DNA of 64,000 bases. Source: Clitoria ternatea. Taxonomy: Eukaryota; Streptophyta; Magnoliopsida; Fabales; Fabaceae. The notes beneath the pieces are model-generated. The model had not been told where the DNA came from and did no database searches. It saw nothing but the letters and a program-made list of their open reading frames with translations. The first letter of the stretch is position 1, and each line of letters starts with the position of its first letter. The translations under genes and the position numbers were made by a program. The stretch lies in the NCBI GenBank assembly GCA_037962975.1, contig CM075673.1, positions 120,795,001-120,859,000 of the forward strand, read 5' to 3'. Below, in pieces: positions 12,390 through 23,155 of this stretch.

Positions 12390-12675
12390 CTCAACCAAGA
12401 AACAACCATGAGCTTCCAAGAGAGGGAGAGGGTCACACAAAAATAGAGTGGGGGAAGGAGAGCTCCAAGACACCATTATCATCTCCTCCAAGCTTGAAGC
12501 ACAATAAAAATGGAAGGAGAAAGGATGCACACCATTTTTCTTTCTTAGGTTTTGAAAGGAAGAGGAAGAAGATGAATAAAGAAGATAGAAGAAGAAGAAG
12601 CAAGTGTGTATTGCCAAAGGGGCCAGAAAACTCACGTGAATTTGAGAGGGGAAATGGGGTTTTGTTTTAATTTTT
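12390..12675 (-). other. Leader / candidate exon 1 of unit U3
   Basis: The minus strand is CT-rich and runs from just beyond the TATA-like string to GGTTGAG|GTAAGTTCC, a near-consensus plant 5' splice site at 12389/12390. The donor lies about 620 bases from the start of the unit, close to the distance in U2 (about 630), U4 (585) and U6 (589). A 139-codon open frame overlaps it but also runs through the promoter block and past the donor, so I do not treat it as a protein gene. Confidence 0.55.
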
Positions 12676-12699
12676 ATTCCCTTCATTAGTAATTTCACC

Positions 12700-12855
12700 G
12701 TTTTATGACAAACAGGATCTCCGTTCGGGCTCAATACTAACTCCAAAAATTATTTTGAAGATACATTCAGATTCCCAATAATATTCTTAATAGCCCTGAC
12801 CAACAGCATCTCAATCGGAGATACTTGGTCCGACACCCATATTTTAACCGGGTAA
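12700..12855 (-). promoter_or_regulatory. Conserved promoter-like block of U3
   Basis: The minus strand carries GGACCAAGTATCTC, TTGGTCAGGGC, GTATTGAGCCCGAACGG with GATCCT, and CATAAAACGG in that order. The last is a plausible TATA box about 30 bases before the CT-rich leader. Confidence 0.55.
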
Positions 12856-13101
12856 AATCTTTAACTCCTTAAATCTCAATAAATTATAAATATCCATAAT
12901 AATTCCCAACTTAATTATTTCAATATTTTTGGGACATAACTCAACTCATATACAATTATTTATTATTTATTCTCCTCAATTAATCATTTTTATAAAATTC
13001 AGGATGTTACAAGTCATGGCAAGGCAAGCATGAGTATAAATCATATACATCAATCACCGATCATTTAACTCATGCATTTGAAATGTAAACTCCTCTCCTA
13101 C

Positions 13102-13163
13102 CTCAAGAGAAGAACCACAACTCGAATGCTTCGATTGTTCCGCCGCATTGCCCGGAATACAAT
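13102..13163 (-). other. Candidate exon 2 of unit U1 (62 nt)
   Basis: The minus strand reads GTGTGTAG before it and GTAGGAGAGG after it. The interior shares ATTCCGGGCAATG and a TTCTCTTGAG-type end with the U6 and U3 copies. Confidence 0.6.
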
Positions 13164-13670
13164 CTACACACATACATTCATTCAATCAATAAGCCATCAT
13201 AAGGCATCATCACAATTCTAATAAATTGTTAACATCATATAGGGCTTGTATCAAGTCTTAGACTTGCGAAAACACTAATTTATACCCTTGTGTTAGGTTT
13301 CGAGAATTGCTTTCCCAAAACCAAGATTCTCTAGATTTTAAAGGGCTAACCATACCCAACAACAAAATATCACATCCCTTATCCATAGGGCATCCAAATC
13401 ATCATATGAATCATCCAATTGTCATCACTATCATCCAAATTCAACATAAGGCTTTTGGTTTCTTTTAAACCATAATCAATCAACAATTTCAAGTGGCACT
13501 TATCATGGCCTAAAGCCTCATTGAATCACAAATATTATTTCATTAATCCATCATCAATGGTTATTCACCCTTATCATTATCATTTATTATCATTAACACC
13601 CAACAATGAACATCATATATATCCATCCTCAAAATCAACTCCTCTAGTCATCATATGTATACTCATATAT

Positions 13671-13691
13671 GTATATATATATATATATATC
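13671..13691. repeat. (TA)n microsatellite
   Basis: A run of alternating T and A about twenty bases long lies inside U1. Confidence 0.9.
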
Positions 13692-15116
13692 TCCCAGACC
13701 TCAAGATTAGAACCTCATCAAAATCCAATAACCTTGATAATCATACCAATCATCCCAATCATCATCTCTACCCATAAAAGTCATTCTCATCACAACCAAA
13801 TCATCAATTTCACCATCTATGCCAAAAGGCCAAAATTATCAATTCTCAAGGGTGCACATACAAATTGTCAAGCATCAATTTCAACAATTTCCATACATCA
13901 TCATGAGCTTAATATCGTTATCAAAGTGCCAATCAATTGTAAATAGCACACAATGATCCCAATGGTCATCTAACCTATGGTTTGGGTTTCACATGCATAA
14001 ATCATCATTCATAATACATTGAGCTTAACTTAAAATTTCATCAACATCCATAATCAATTCCGATACTTCTAAAAATTCATTTCCTCATATAAATCATTCT
14101 AAAGGCACCATAATCATCAAAATCATCATTTTAGCAAAAATCCCCAATTTATCAATACTTAGGGTTTTCATTAAAATTACCCAATTAACAACTTTAACCC
14201 ATTTCTTGAATCCATATGAACACCATAACCCTCATCCATTTATAACACAAAACCATAATCAAAAATCATTTCCCAAGCAATTCAAGCCTAGGGTTTTACA
14301 TTCTCATCAATACCCATACAACCCAACATTAATATTTCAAGCTTAATCATCATAAAACCATGAATGTAATAACAAAGAGGCAAGAAACCCTTACCTCAAA
14401 TTCATGCTTCTCCAAAAATGAAAATGGGTGAGAAGGAAGAGGAGACAACCCATGATTTGCTCCAATATGCCATTCAAGCGTCATGAATCCAAGCTCAAGT
14501 GAAATTTTTGATGAAAAATGGGCACCAAAGGGAGAGGTCACGGTTTTATGCAAGAAGAAATGAAGAAGGAGAAAAAAATAATGAATGGAGTGAAGAGGAA
14601 GAATGGTGCATGGTTGGGAGGAGAAAGAGAGAGTAGTTTTGTGTAAATTGGGTATTAACCATTGGATAAAGCAATGCCACATTTTACTTTTACCATTGGT
14701 CCATCATTTCCATTACCCATTGTGTAAAAGAGAGTATAAAATGTGTAGAATGGGCACACAGTTATGAGAAGAGGAAAATGAGGAATTTTTATTTTCTTTT
14801 AATTCCATTTGGCTCATATTTTTACATTTATTATCATGTGTCGTGTCCGTATAAATATTTCCTCAATACCAAAAACTATTTTAACTATACCACCATAACC
14901 ATAATAATTTTCTAAGTATTCTAGACCCATCAAATATCCAATTTAGCTTAGTAGGTCCTACACCATCCATTAAATCATCTAGTTCTGGTAAATATTAATT
15001 TATCAATAATTCACCTCTAACGTCTAATTAATTTTCCCATAATTATTGGCCCATAATAATTATTTATCTTTATCTAATAAATTTATTTTCTCTAAAATTT
15101 AGGATGTTACAACATC

Positions 15117-15923
15117 CACAGCTTTCCTGTCACCGGTTACTAAAAGAAAGAAAACCACAACAAGGGTGAATGATTGGAAACAAAATCATAATTAATTTAA
15201 AATGGTAACAATACCAAAATAACAATAGTAACATTTTACCATTAATACCATTTAACTTCCCAAGTTACAGGCTTATACAATCATCATATCATAACAAACC
15301 ACCATGAACATCACATTCTCAAACACTTTGCCATTCATTAGTTCATACATCATCACAGTCACATTAATAAGACATCACTGACTCCCATCATACAATATGA
15401 CGCCTAGTATCCAGATACTAAAAGGATCGGCCTTCAGCTAGGGGTCCTACTTGACACCGCATGAACCCGACTTGGTCCACCGAGCCCGACTTGGCTATAT
15501 ACCTCAAGCTTGGGTCCTACTTGACCACTGGGTAGTTCAACTGAATCTCAAATGACCACGGGAGCCGAAAGCAATGGATGAAACATATCGTTGGTTGTCC
15601 CACACCATAAAATCACATAGATATATCTCAAATCACATATTTCTTCAATAATAATCACTGATCACCTAGGGAGGCCACACAGACCAGGCCCCAAACATAC
15701 ATCGCCTCAATACATATATATTAGCTCATCAATAGTCATCAAGTTCACTAGCACACATTCAACAAATTTATAATTCATAGTGCAACTAATCAAATGCAAC
15801 CACATATATATATATATACTTATATTCATCACCACTTAACAACATATTCACATTCTCACATATACCTATATTTATTGTCCAACTGAATCTGTAACCTTTC
15901 ATATTTCACAATGTTATATTCTT
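15117..15923 (-). mobile_element. Host element H, fragment before the MULE
   Basis: The fragment lies between the end of U1 and the 9-bp target duplication of the MULE, so it is continuous with 21762-21905. A block at about 15400-15615 repeats GGTCCTACTTGAC and CCCGACTTGG. No protein domain is visible. It is read as minus-oriented because H ends with GGATGTTACA at 55060. Confidence 0.5.
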
Positions 15924-16065
15924 GGCTAAATACACCTGTTGGTCCTCTATCTCTTAAGTTGCTCCTAGTTTGATCCCTTATAATTTTTATAATTCAAGTT
16001 GGTCCCCTAACTTTTTAAAAAGGTTTCAATTTGGTCCTTCCGTCAAGTTAGAGTTAACGTCATCT
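15924..16065 (+). repeat. MULE left terminal inverted repeat
   Basis: It starts GGCTAAATACACCTGTTGG and stays complementary to 21612-21752 with scattered mismatches. Both arms hold repeated TTGGTCC-type phrases. The foldback element ending at 49639 has a related terminus (GGCTAAATTACAC). Confidence 0.9.
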
Positions 16066-16477
16066 ATGAAATTTGCTTACATGGACAAAGATTCTGACAT
16101 GTATACCATGTGTTAATATTTTGTTTGCTGGGGTGGCAATGGCAAAATGAGCATTTTGAGGAAGGGAAGAAAAGTGTTTCAAACTGGTCCCATCGTCTTC
16201 TTCCTTTGGCATTTGTTACATGTTTGAAGAGTGACCTAAGGTATAAGAAAAGCTAAGTTCCAAGGAGATAGCCAGATAATTAATGGTTGTGTCCTGTTGT
16301 TCGACGATGTAGGTAAGTCCTATAATGTTTCGTCTTCTTCCTTTTGAGTTTGGGTTTAGGGGGAAAACTTATTTGGTTAGGGCATACATAGTATGGGGTT
16401 ATGGGGTTTACGCTTTACAAATTTGGAACCATTTTTGTCATTTACTAATTTAGTATGGTTTGAGTTTAGGTTGTAGG

Positions 16478-19400
16478 ATGAATCCTCGTTTCAAGTTAGA
16501 GATTTTTTATAGAGGGTCTTTTGTTAAAGAAAATGGAAAGAAGGTGGGGTATAATGGTACCAGCTCTGAATGGGACATCGATGAGGACAGATGGAGTTAT
16601 TTCAAAGTTTTGGGAATAGTGAAGGACATATGGTACATGAATATTGAAGAGTTATGGTACAAGATTGGAGGCAAAATTTTTGATGTTGGTCTAAAGCAAT
16701 TGGTGAACGATAAAGGTTTCTTAGAGATGGCAAGGATTGCATACTCTCAGGGGAAGGTTAAGATGTTTATTATACACGTCCTTGATATGCTAGAGGTTGT
16801 TTTGGACCTAACTGGCCTAGAGAAAACAAATGATCTTAATGTTGATGAGCCACATGGTGAAGGTCTCGAGGATAAGGGTGATAAGTCACATGGTGAAGGT
16901 GATGAAGATAAGGGTGATGAGCCACATAATGAATGTGATAAAGCCAAGGGTCATAAAATAGATATAGAGGCAGTTGCAGATGATATTAGAATAGAAGATG
17001 ATGATGATGGTGTAATAGAAGTTCATTTCCATGATTCGGATGATGAAGGAATGGATCAAGAGGATGTGATCAATGTTGAGGCACATGTTGAAGCCACTGA
17101 TGAGGTGATAGAATAGGAGAATGTGATGCCTAAAAATGTGGAGGTGATGGATTAAGAGGATGTAGTAGGTGATGTGGAGGTGATACTGCCATTGATGAGG
17201 CAACTATACAGGCTGTTGGCAAAAAGAAATGTAGAGGAAAAAAAATTCCAAGAACTGTTAACCCAAGGACCTACATAAAGAATACTAGTTCTGGAAGGGG
17301 TGAGGGGTCCAGTTGTTAGAAAAGCAAAGGTAAAGGAAAAAAAGTGGTATCTGACATTGATGAAGATTCTGAGGAGCTACATAGTGGTACCTCAGAAGAT
17401 AGTGAAGGTGAAAGGTACCCAAGTTTCAAAATGCCAACAAACATGGAGGGTTATCAGTAAGAGAAGGAAACTCTATTCTTGTCTAAGGAGCAGTTCAAAG
17501 AAGCTATTATTACATATGCCATTGCAAATGGTAAAGATTTGATGTTTGAAAAAAATGATAAAAAAGAGTGAGGGTGAGGTGCATTGAAGGGTGTGAGTTT
17601 TATGCTTATTATGGGAAGTTGTCAAGTAAGGATACGTGGCAGTTAAGGACTATTATTGATAATCATACGTGTGGCAGGCAGCATAGGATAAAATTTTTGA
17701 GTTTAAAATGGCTTTCTAAGAAATTAGTTAGTGGTGTGAAGGAGAATCCAAAGTTAAAACTGAAAGATATATGCAACAGCGCTCAAGAGAATTGGCATGC
17801 AAAAGTAAGCAAATCAAAGGCTTATAAGGCTTGGAAGGCTGCATTGGGCATTGTTGATAGTGACTTCACTGAGTAGTACATAGAGCTGTGGGACTATTAC
17901 ACTGCTTTACTTAACTCTAACCCTGGTTCAACTGTGAAGTTGAATGTATAACCATTTGCAACAGTAAGCATAGTGACTGATGAACTAGTTGCAACCACTT
18001 TTCATAGGATGTATGTTTGTCTGAAAGGGTGCAAAGACAACTTCAAGCAGTATAGAAAGATTATCAGGTTGGATGGATGCTTTCTTAAAGGGCCTTTTGG
18101 TTGGAAACTTTTGAGTGTAGTTGGTAGAGACCCAAACGACCAAATGCTGCCAATCACAGTTGGGGTGGTAGAGTGTGAAAACATAGACTCTTGGAGGTGG
18201 TTTTTGGAGTTACTTGATGATGATTTGGGTGGCTCCTAGGTCTGCAGTAGCATCACGTTTATATCTGACTAATAGATGGTATGTGCAACTTTTGAGTTAC
18301 TAATTAAGTAATTTGTTTACATTTTCTGGTGATTTGTTGATTTAGTGATTTGTATTTAGTGAATTTGTTGATTTGTTGATTTAGTGTATATGTGTAATTG
18401 GATAATTGTTTCTGGTGATTTGTTGATTTGATTGTGGTGCATGTTGATTTCTACAACATGATATGATCATTGAATTATGGTGCATGTTAATTTGGTTATT
18501 TGAATTGTGTGAAGCTGTGTATATGTGTAATTTGATAACTGATTATATGATATCTGCCTGGTGCATACTCTGTGTTTACTAAATTCTGGTGCATGGAAAT
18601 GGTGCATACATGGTGCATACTCTGTGTTTAGTGATTTTATGGTGCATACCTGGTGCATGCTTTATGTTTAGTGATTTTATGGTGCATGGCTCTGGTGCAT
18701 ACACTATGAATCACAAGTTTAGTGAATTGTAGTGCATGGTTCTGGTGCATGGGTCTATGATCACAAGATTTTGGTGCAATAACTTGTATTCTATGCAATA
18801 AGCTATACCATTGTATCTATGCAATAACCTGTATCATGGTGCAATAAGGTGAATTTCAGTGATTTTGTGCAATAACTTGTAATAGGAATCATACTGATTA
18901 TGCAATAAGGCATATTTTAGTGTGAAATAACTTGTCTTAGGCATACTTCATCACTTGTACATACCATTGCTGAAAACCTGCAATAAGACACATTTGAGAA
19001 AACCTACAACATACCATTACTGATTTACTAATTTACTGATTGAGTGAAAAACTTGTATTGTGCACAACAATGTTGATTTATTGATTATACAAGATACTAT
19101 TCCTACAATATCACCTGTAACATCACCTGCAATATAACCTGCAACATAGCAGTTACTAAGAACCTGCAACATAACCTGCAATATAACTGATTTTGGTTTC
19201 AAAATGGTCCTCTAAGTTTCCATACTTCAATTGATTAGTTTCGAACTGGTCCCCTATGTTTCCATACTTCACTTATTTGGTTTCAAACTGGTCCCCTATG
19301 TTTTAATACTTCACTTACTTAGTTTCAAATTGGTCCCTGATGTTTCAAATTTGGATGTTGTAAGGTCTGATACATGCCTTGGAAGAGGTCATACCTGGTG

Positions 19401-20531
19401 TTGACTAGATTTTTTTGTTTTAGGCATCTATAAAATAACTTCAGAAAAAAGCATCCAGGAAAATAACTCAAAGACTTATTGTGGAAGGTAGCAAAGTCAA
19501 CTTACACTAAGGCATGGGAGAAAACAATGCTAGAGATAAAAGAAATCAATGAAAATGCTTACAAGGACTTGATCAAAGTACCTCCCAGACACTGGAGCAA
19601 ATCAAGGTTTTCATTTACACCCAAAAGTGACATATTGGTGAACAATATGTCTGAAACATTTAATTGAATCATCATTAAAGCCAGGGGGAAGCCCATCATC
19701 ACTATGCTTGAGACGATTAAGACTATGATGGAACGATGGGCCAACAACAGAACAAAATTGCTTAACTTCACTTATGATATCCTTCCGAGGATAAAACAAA
19801 GGATTGACAAAACTAAAACCAACATAAACATATTCTAAGTCAGGTTAGACTTTAAATCAATCATATGTGATTCTGTCATTTACATTTTCTATGATGTTAA
19901 CCACATTAACCATGATGTTCATGATCTATACAAGTGATCAGGGGACAGTGTATATGAGGTTAACCATATTCTTCATACTGCGAAGTTTATTATGGATTTA
20001 AAGGCTAGGGAATGTAATTACAAGAGGTGGATGCTTACAAGAATACCATGTAACCATGCAGTTGCATGCATGGTACAGTTTAATAAAACTTTAGAGACCT
20101 ACATCCCAGTAATGTACAGAAAATAGGCCTATGCAAACTGTTATAGTCCGGTGATCTTACCCACCATTGGGAAGAACATGTGGGAAAAGGTTGAGGTAAC
20201 CACTATACAACCTCCACCATTCAAGAGGCAAGCTGGGAGGCCTAAGAGATTAAGGAACAAGGACCCAGCTGAAAAAGATGACATTAGGATGTCCAGGAAG
20301 GGCTTGAAGACCAAGTGTAGTGTTTGTGGAACTGCAGGCCACAACAAGGCTACTTGTCCTTCCAAACCACCACTTGAGGAGCCTCAAACCCAACAATCTT
20401 CCAACAACCAAACCACAGCCCCAACTGAGAATGCTGCCATAACCACAACCAAAAGAACACATGCCACTTCTGCTTCTACATACCCAGTCCAGCAAAGGCA
20501 AAAATTAAGACCAAGGCGGAAAAACATTTGA
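16478..20531 (+). pseudogene. MURA-type MULE transposase, degenerate
   Basis: This encodes the transposase of the surrounding MULE. Pieces in order are: an N-terminal region resembling the PB1-like domain of plant MULE proteins (16478-16800), then an acidic D/E-rich linker with an in-frame stop; a MuDR-type DNA-binding region (17568-17876, with RCIEGCEFYAYYG); the start of the DDE domain (17973-18270, with RLDGCFLKG for the first Asp and FISD for a likely second Asp); a C-terminal core piece (from 19470, LLWKVAKS to NNMSETFN); a SWIM-like motif (CNYKRW...CNHAVAC near 20015-20070); and a CCHC knuckle (CSVCGTAGHNKATC near 20318-20360). Most pieces share one frame; the first is in another. Stops occur near 17457, 17874 and 17949, among others. 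A leader intron is plausible at 16313-16476 (AG|GTAAGTCC to TTGTAG), just before the chosen ATG. Confidence 0.88.
18240..19430 (+). repeat. Non-coding repeat patchwork interrupting the transposase
   Basis: The transposase reading stops just after the likely second catalytic Asp and resumes near 19440. The stretch between holds successive blocks of short repeats: GATTTGTTGATTTAGTG (18320-18430), TGGTGCAT with spacers (18430-18780), GCAATAACTTGTA (18770-18950), CCTGCAACATAACC (19120-19190), and four copies of a roughly 45-base unit containing TTTCAAACTGGTCCCCTATG (19195-19350). It could be an intron that grew by slippage, or a replacement of coding DNA. The coding segment expected here, between the second Asp and the LLWK region, is not seen. 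Confidence 0.7.
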
Positions 20532-21087
20532 AGCATCATTCCTTTCTATGATGGAATTGCGTTTTGCTCCCCATGTTTTCTTTTTTGTTACAGTCCTTTA
20601 CTAATGAAACAATATTATAATTTATATTTTGTTCTCTTTTGATGATGTTTAAACATGGTAAACATGTTATTATTTTCAATGGTGAAAAGCATATTATATT
20701 ATTATTTCTATTTTTGTTGGTGGTCTATATACCATTTTTATCTTAAATTAATAACTCAAGAGGCAAGCTGCTCAAATTAACAATTCAAAAGTCAGATCTT
20801 AAACAAACAACTCAAGTTTATAACTCAAAATAACATCTCACAACTAAAGTGGACATTTGAAATTAACAATTCAAGTTTACAACTCAAAATAAGATCTTAC
20901 AATAAACACTAAAAGTAAGAACTAAAATTAACAACTACACTTCACAACCTAAACTTAACCAAACTACACTATTTTATTATGAACAACATAGAAATATTAT
21001 AAACACATTACATAAGGCAAACAACATAAAAAAAATACATCCTCTTGTTCCACTTTGTTGATTCCTTAAGAGATTTTTGCAGTGTGA
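20532..21087. other. MULE 3' spacer, no gene seen
   Basis: AT-rich DNA between the two genes of the MULE. It includes imperfect repeats of ACAATTCAAGTTTATAACTC-like phrases between about 20745 and 20960. These genes converge, so it may hold both 3' ends. Confidence 0.5.
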
Positions 21088-21442
21088 TTATTTTTTTCTT
21101 TGTCTAATAATCAACAGTTCCTTCTCAGCTTCAGCATTATCTGTGACCTATTGGAAGAAATTAAAACTCCCATCACCAGCTACAGCCTACAAAAATACCA
21201 TTGACAACATATTTAACATTGAAAATCGGATAAACTTTTCTTCCAAGTAAAAAACAAAAGTAATAATCATGAAATAAGCTTACCTGATACTTCCTACACC
21301 CCCAAAATTATCTTCCATAGTTGATCATTGTTCTTGAGGTTCAAAGCACTGCTTTATGGTGCCCAACACATTTACAATAAGGAGAAACTGCACTTGTTGA
21401 GTTGCTTCCATTGCTGAACACAAAACCACCTGAGTTGGCCAT
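21088..21442 (-). pseudogene. GRF-type zinc-finger mini-gene inside the MULE, degenerate
   Basis: Two exons on the minus strand, 21442-21284 and 21186-21088, are separated by a 97-base intron with CAG|GTAAGC and TTTTTGTAG|GC borders in phase 0. Exon 1 starts MANSGGFVFSNG and contains the hallmarks of the GRF finger family: CKCVG near the start, TSRTM, then FWGC followed by a basic-aromatic end. Exon 2 has a GDGSFNFFQ stretch and a charged coiled tail ending IIRQRKK. GRF fingers are nucleic-acid-binding domains; small stand-alone ones are common in plants. There are three in-frame stops, after AVL, after the Gly-Arg of the finger, and after FFQ. Each is one C-to-T or G-to-A transition from a codon expected in the family (Arg, Gln and Trp respectively). 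Its placement antisense to the transposase suggests it is MULE cargo or a second MULE gene. Confidence 0.8.
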
Positions 21443-21611
21443 GAGGGAGGTCACGTTCTTTAAGCTTTAAGGTCATGTTGTTGAAGTATGTAGAACAATT
21501 TCAACACCAACATATAAACCCTAGAGCTTCAATGAAGGGCTTTAATGGAGGATGGATGAAATTTTCCCTACGTCTATGTCCAACGTCTAAAAGCCATGTC
21601 AGATCAATCTC

Positions 21612-21752
21612 AAATGATGTTAACTCTAACTTGACGGAAGGACCAAATTGAAACCTTTTTAAAAAGTTAGGGACTAACTTGAATTATAAAAATTATAGGG
21701 GACCAAACTGGGAGCAACTTAAGAGATAGAGGACCAACAGGTGTATTTAGCC
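21612..21752 (-). repeat. MULE right terminal inverted repeat
   Basis: This is the inverse complement of 15924-16065, ending GGTGTATTTAGCC and followed directly by the TATATTCTT duplication. Confidence 0.9.
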
Positions 21753-21761
21753 TATATTCTT

Positions 21762-21905
21762 TTCAAATTTAAGTTACACTAACCAATTTTAATTAATTAT
21801 GACCCAAAAACTCCCTTTACCTCGATTCCAAGCTTCAACGAGTTGTTCCCGACGGTTACGGCCCACAATCAAATTGTTCACCGCTTCGTTTCCGATTTCA
21901 ATGCC
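21762..21905 (-). mobile_element. Host element H, short fragment between MULE and U4
   Basis: A 144-base piece is bounded on the left by the MULE duplication and on the right by ATGCC (21901-21905), the left target repeat of U4. It contains CTTTACCTCG, the inverse of a CGAG|GTAAAG string that resembles the leader donors of units U1-U6. It continues at 54568. Confidence 0.6.
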
Positions 21906-22074
21906 TGTAACATCCCAAAATTTATTTAAATGATTAATTGAGAGGGATAATTAGTGAATAATTATATATGAGTTATCTAATGTCCCAAAATTTAGAATTG
22001 ATTAAAATGGGAATTATTATGATTATTAACAATTTATTGTGGCTTAAAAGATGAAAATAATACTCGATTAAAAT

Positions 22075-22215
22075 ATGAGTGTCGGTCTCTGATTGGGTTA
22101 CTATTGGTCAGGGCTGTTAAGGATATTAATTATGGACCCAAATATGTATTCAGAATAATTTTTGAATAAAGTATTGAGCTCGAATGAAGATCCTATTTAT
22201 TGTAAAACAGAAAAG
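22075..22215 (+). promoter_or_regulatory. Conserved promoter-like block of U4
   Basis: The block reads ATATGAGTGTCGG, TTGGTCAGGGCTG, GTATTGAGCTCGAATGAAG with GATCCT, then a TTGTAAAAC string in the place where U6 has TATAAAACGG. A CT-rich leader follows from about 22240. Confidence 0.5.
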
Positions 22216-22239
22216 ATTTTAATGAGGGGCCAAGTTATA

Positions 22240-22490
22240 ACTTAATTCCTTCACTCTTTCTACATTCTCACGTGCATTCCTTTTCCCTTCTTTATTCATT
22301 TTCGTCACTTTCTTCCTCCCTCATATAAACCCTCTCATTTCTCTTCTTCTCCCACAAAACACCCTAAATTTGTGTACCCTATTGCATACCTATCTATTTT
22401 TACACCTCTTCTCCACTCTAGGAAGTGTTTTAGTGCTTGGAAGCTCTCCTTCGCGATTATGCTAGGGCTTGAGATTTCTTGGAGCTTGAG
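22240..22490 (+). other. Leader / candidate exon 1 of unit U4
   Basis: A CT-rich stretch with several short ATG-initiated frames ends at GAGCTTGAG|GTAAGTTTC, a strong 5' splice-site match at 22490/22491, 585 bases into the unit. No long open frame leads into the donor. Confidence 0.55.
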
Positions 22491-23095
22491 GTAAGTTTCT
22501 TTATTCTTTAGGTGTGCTAAGCCTTAGGTTATGGTATTGGGTTGTTGGGAAAGTGTTAAATGTGTATGGGTTATGGATTGGGAGACATTAATGATGCAAA
22601 ACCCTATGGTAGGGTGCATTTAATGCATGTTTTATGAGGGTATTTATGGTACATGAAAATGACATTGAATGTGGTAGGAGAAGATGGGCATTAAGGATGG
22701 TTATCGGGTTTTGATGAAATCCTAACCCTTGAAATTGGGGAAATATGAAATATGAGTGAGAAATGTGTTTATTGATGTTAGGAAATATTATTAATGACAA
22801 GTGATGGCCATTGATGATGGTTGATGGTTATTAATAATGAGTAATAACCATTGGTGATGTTAAATGATTAATAATTGTGGTTGGAAGCCATTAATATGGA
22901 AATCCATAGATGGGTATGATCCTTAAATGCATAATAATGATTTTGAGAACCCAACCCATAGTGGTTGTGGTGGATTAAATGAAATAAAAGAGGTTTGAGA
23001 TTTAAAATGGTATAAACACAAGTGGTTAATTAAGAATATTCAAAATCTTGGTGGTCTGGATAGAAAATAATTGTATGGTATATTGTGTGATGTAG

Positions 23096-23155
23096 GAAAC
23101 GACCCCATCGACGAAGTGGGACCTTTGGACCACGGTGATTTCTACTTCTCTTGAG
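23096..23155 (+). other. Candidate exon 2 of unit U4 (60 nt)
   Basis: It is preceded by GTGTGATGTAG and followed by GTAGGAGG, and ends TTCTCTTGAG like the U1 copy. The interior has diverged from the other units, so the shared borders are the main evidence. Confidence 0.55.

Larger units (their letters stand above)
8056..13011 (-). mobile_element. LTR-like unit U3, complete, inserted in U1
   Basis: The unit begins TGTAACACCCCGG and ends AGGATGTTACA, and is flanked by perfect AGTCA repeats (8051-8055 and 13012-13016). At 4,956 bp it is as long as the largest plant LTRs, and no gag, protease or reverse transcriptase is visible inside it. It is therefore a solo LTR or a non-autonomous element. 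Read on the minus strand it contains a promoter block, a leader with a GAG|GTAAG donor, two further candidate exons, a dense palindromic array and a GATCGCAACCAC cassette. It landed within a related unit at a homologous position: the sequence after the right TSD matches its own interior near 11315. Confidence 0.9.
13017..15111 (-). mobile_element. LTR-like unit U1, part 3 of 3
   Basis: This is the sense-strand start of U1, ending GGATGTTACA at 15111. The minus strand includes a leader region with GAATTTGAG|GTAAGGG at 14394/14395, about 715 bases from the end. The promoter block shared by the other units is poorly preserved here. A 141-codon plus-strand frame at 13521-13946 and a 110-codon minus-strand frame at 14350-14682 show no known domain. 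The first is low-complexity (TCA/ATC rich); the second overlaps the leader. Confidence 0.75.
15924..21752 (+). mobile_element. Mutator-like DNA transposon (MULE) with transposase and GRF-finger genes
   Basis: The element has terminal inverted repeats of about 140-150 bases beginning GGCTAAATACACC. It is flanked by a perfect 9-bp duplication TATATTCTT (15915-15923 and 21753-21761), as expected for Mutator-like elements. Inside, on the plus strand, is a decayed MURA-type transposase gene. On the minus strand near the right end is a small decayed GRF zinc-finger gene. The perfect TSD and the still well-matched TIRs suggest moderate age, but the coding regions carry several stops, so this copy should not be autonomous. 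Confidence 0.93.

Noticed and set aside
12327..12746. A 139-codon frame sharing a PNGDPVCHKTVK-like start with the frame at 29266
   Set aside because: The similarity comes from the conserved promoter block (GAGCCCGAACGGAGATCC). The frame starts upstream of the TATA-like box and runs through the splice donor.
13521..13946. A 141-codon plus-strand frame rich in Ser, His, Ile and Thr
   Set aside because: It is antisense to U1, made of ATC/CAT low-complexity sequence, and ends in no recognisable motif.
951..15111. A perfect target duplication for U1
   Set aside because: The flanking bases GTATC and ACATC agree at only three of five positions. U1 is defined by its termini and by the joins across U2 and U3, not by a TSD.
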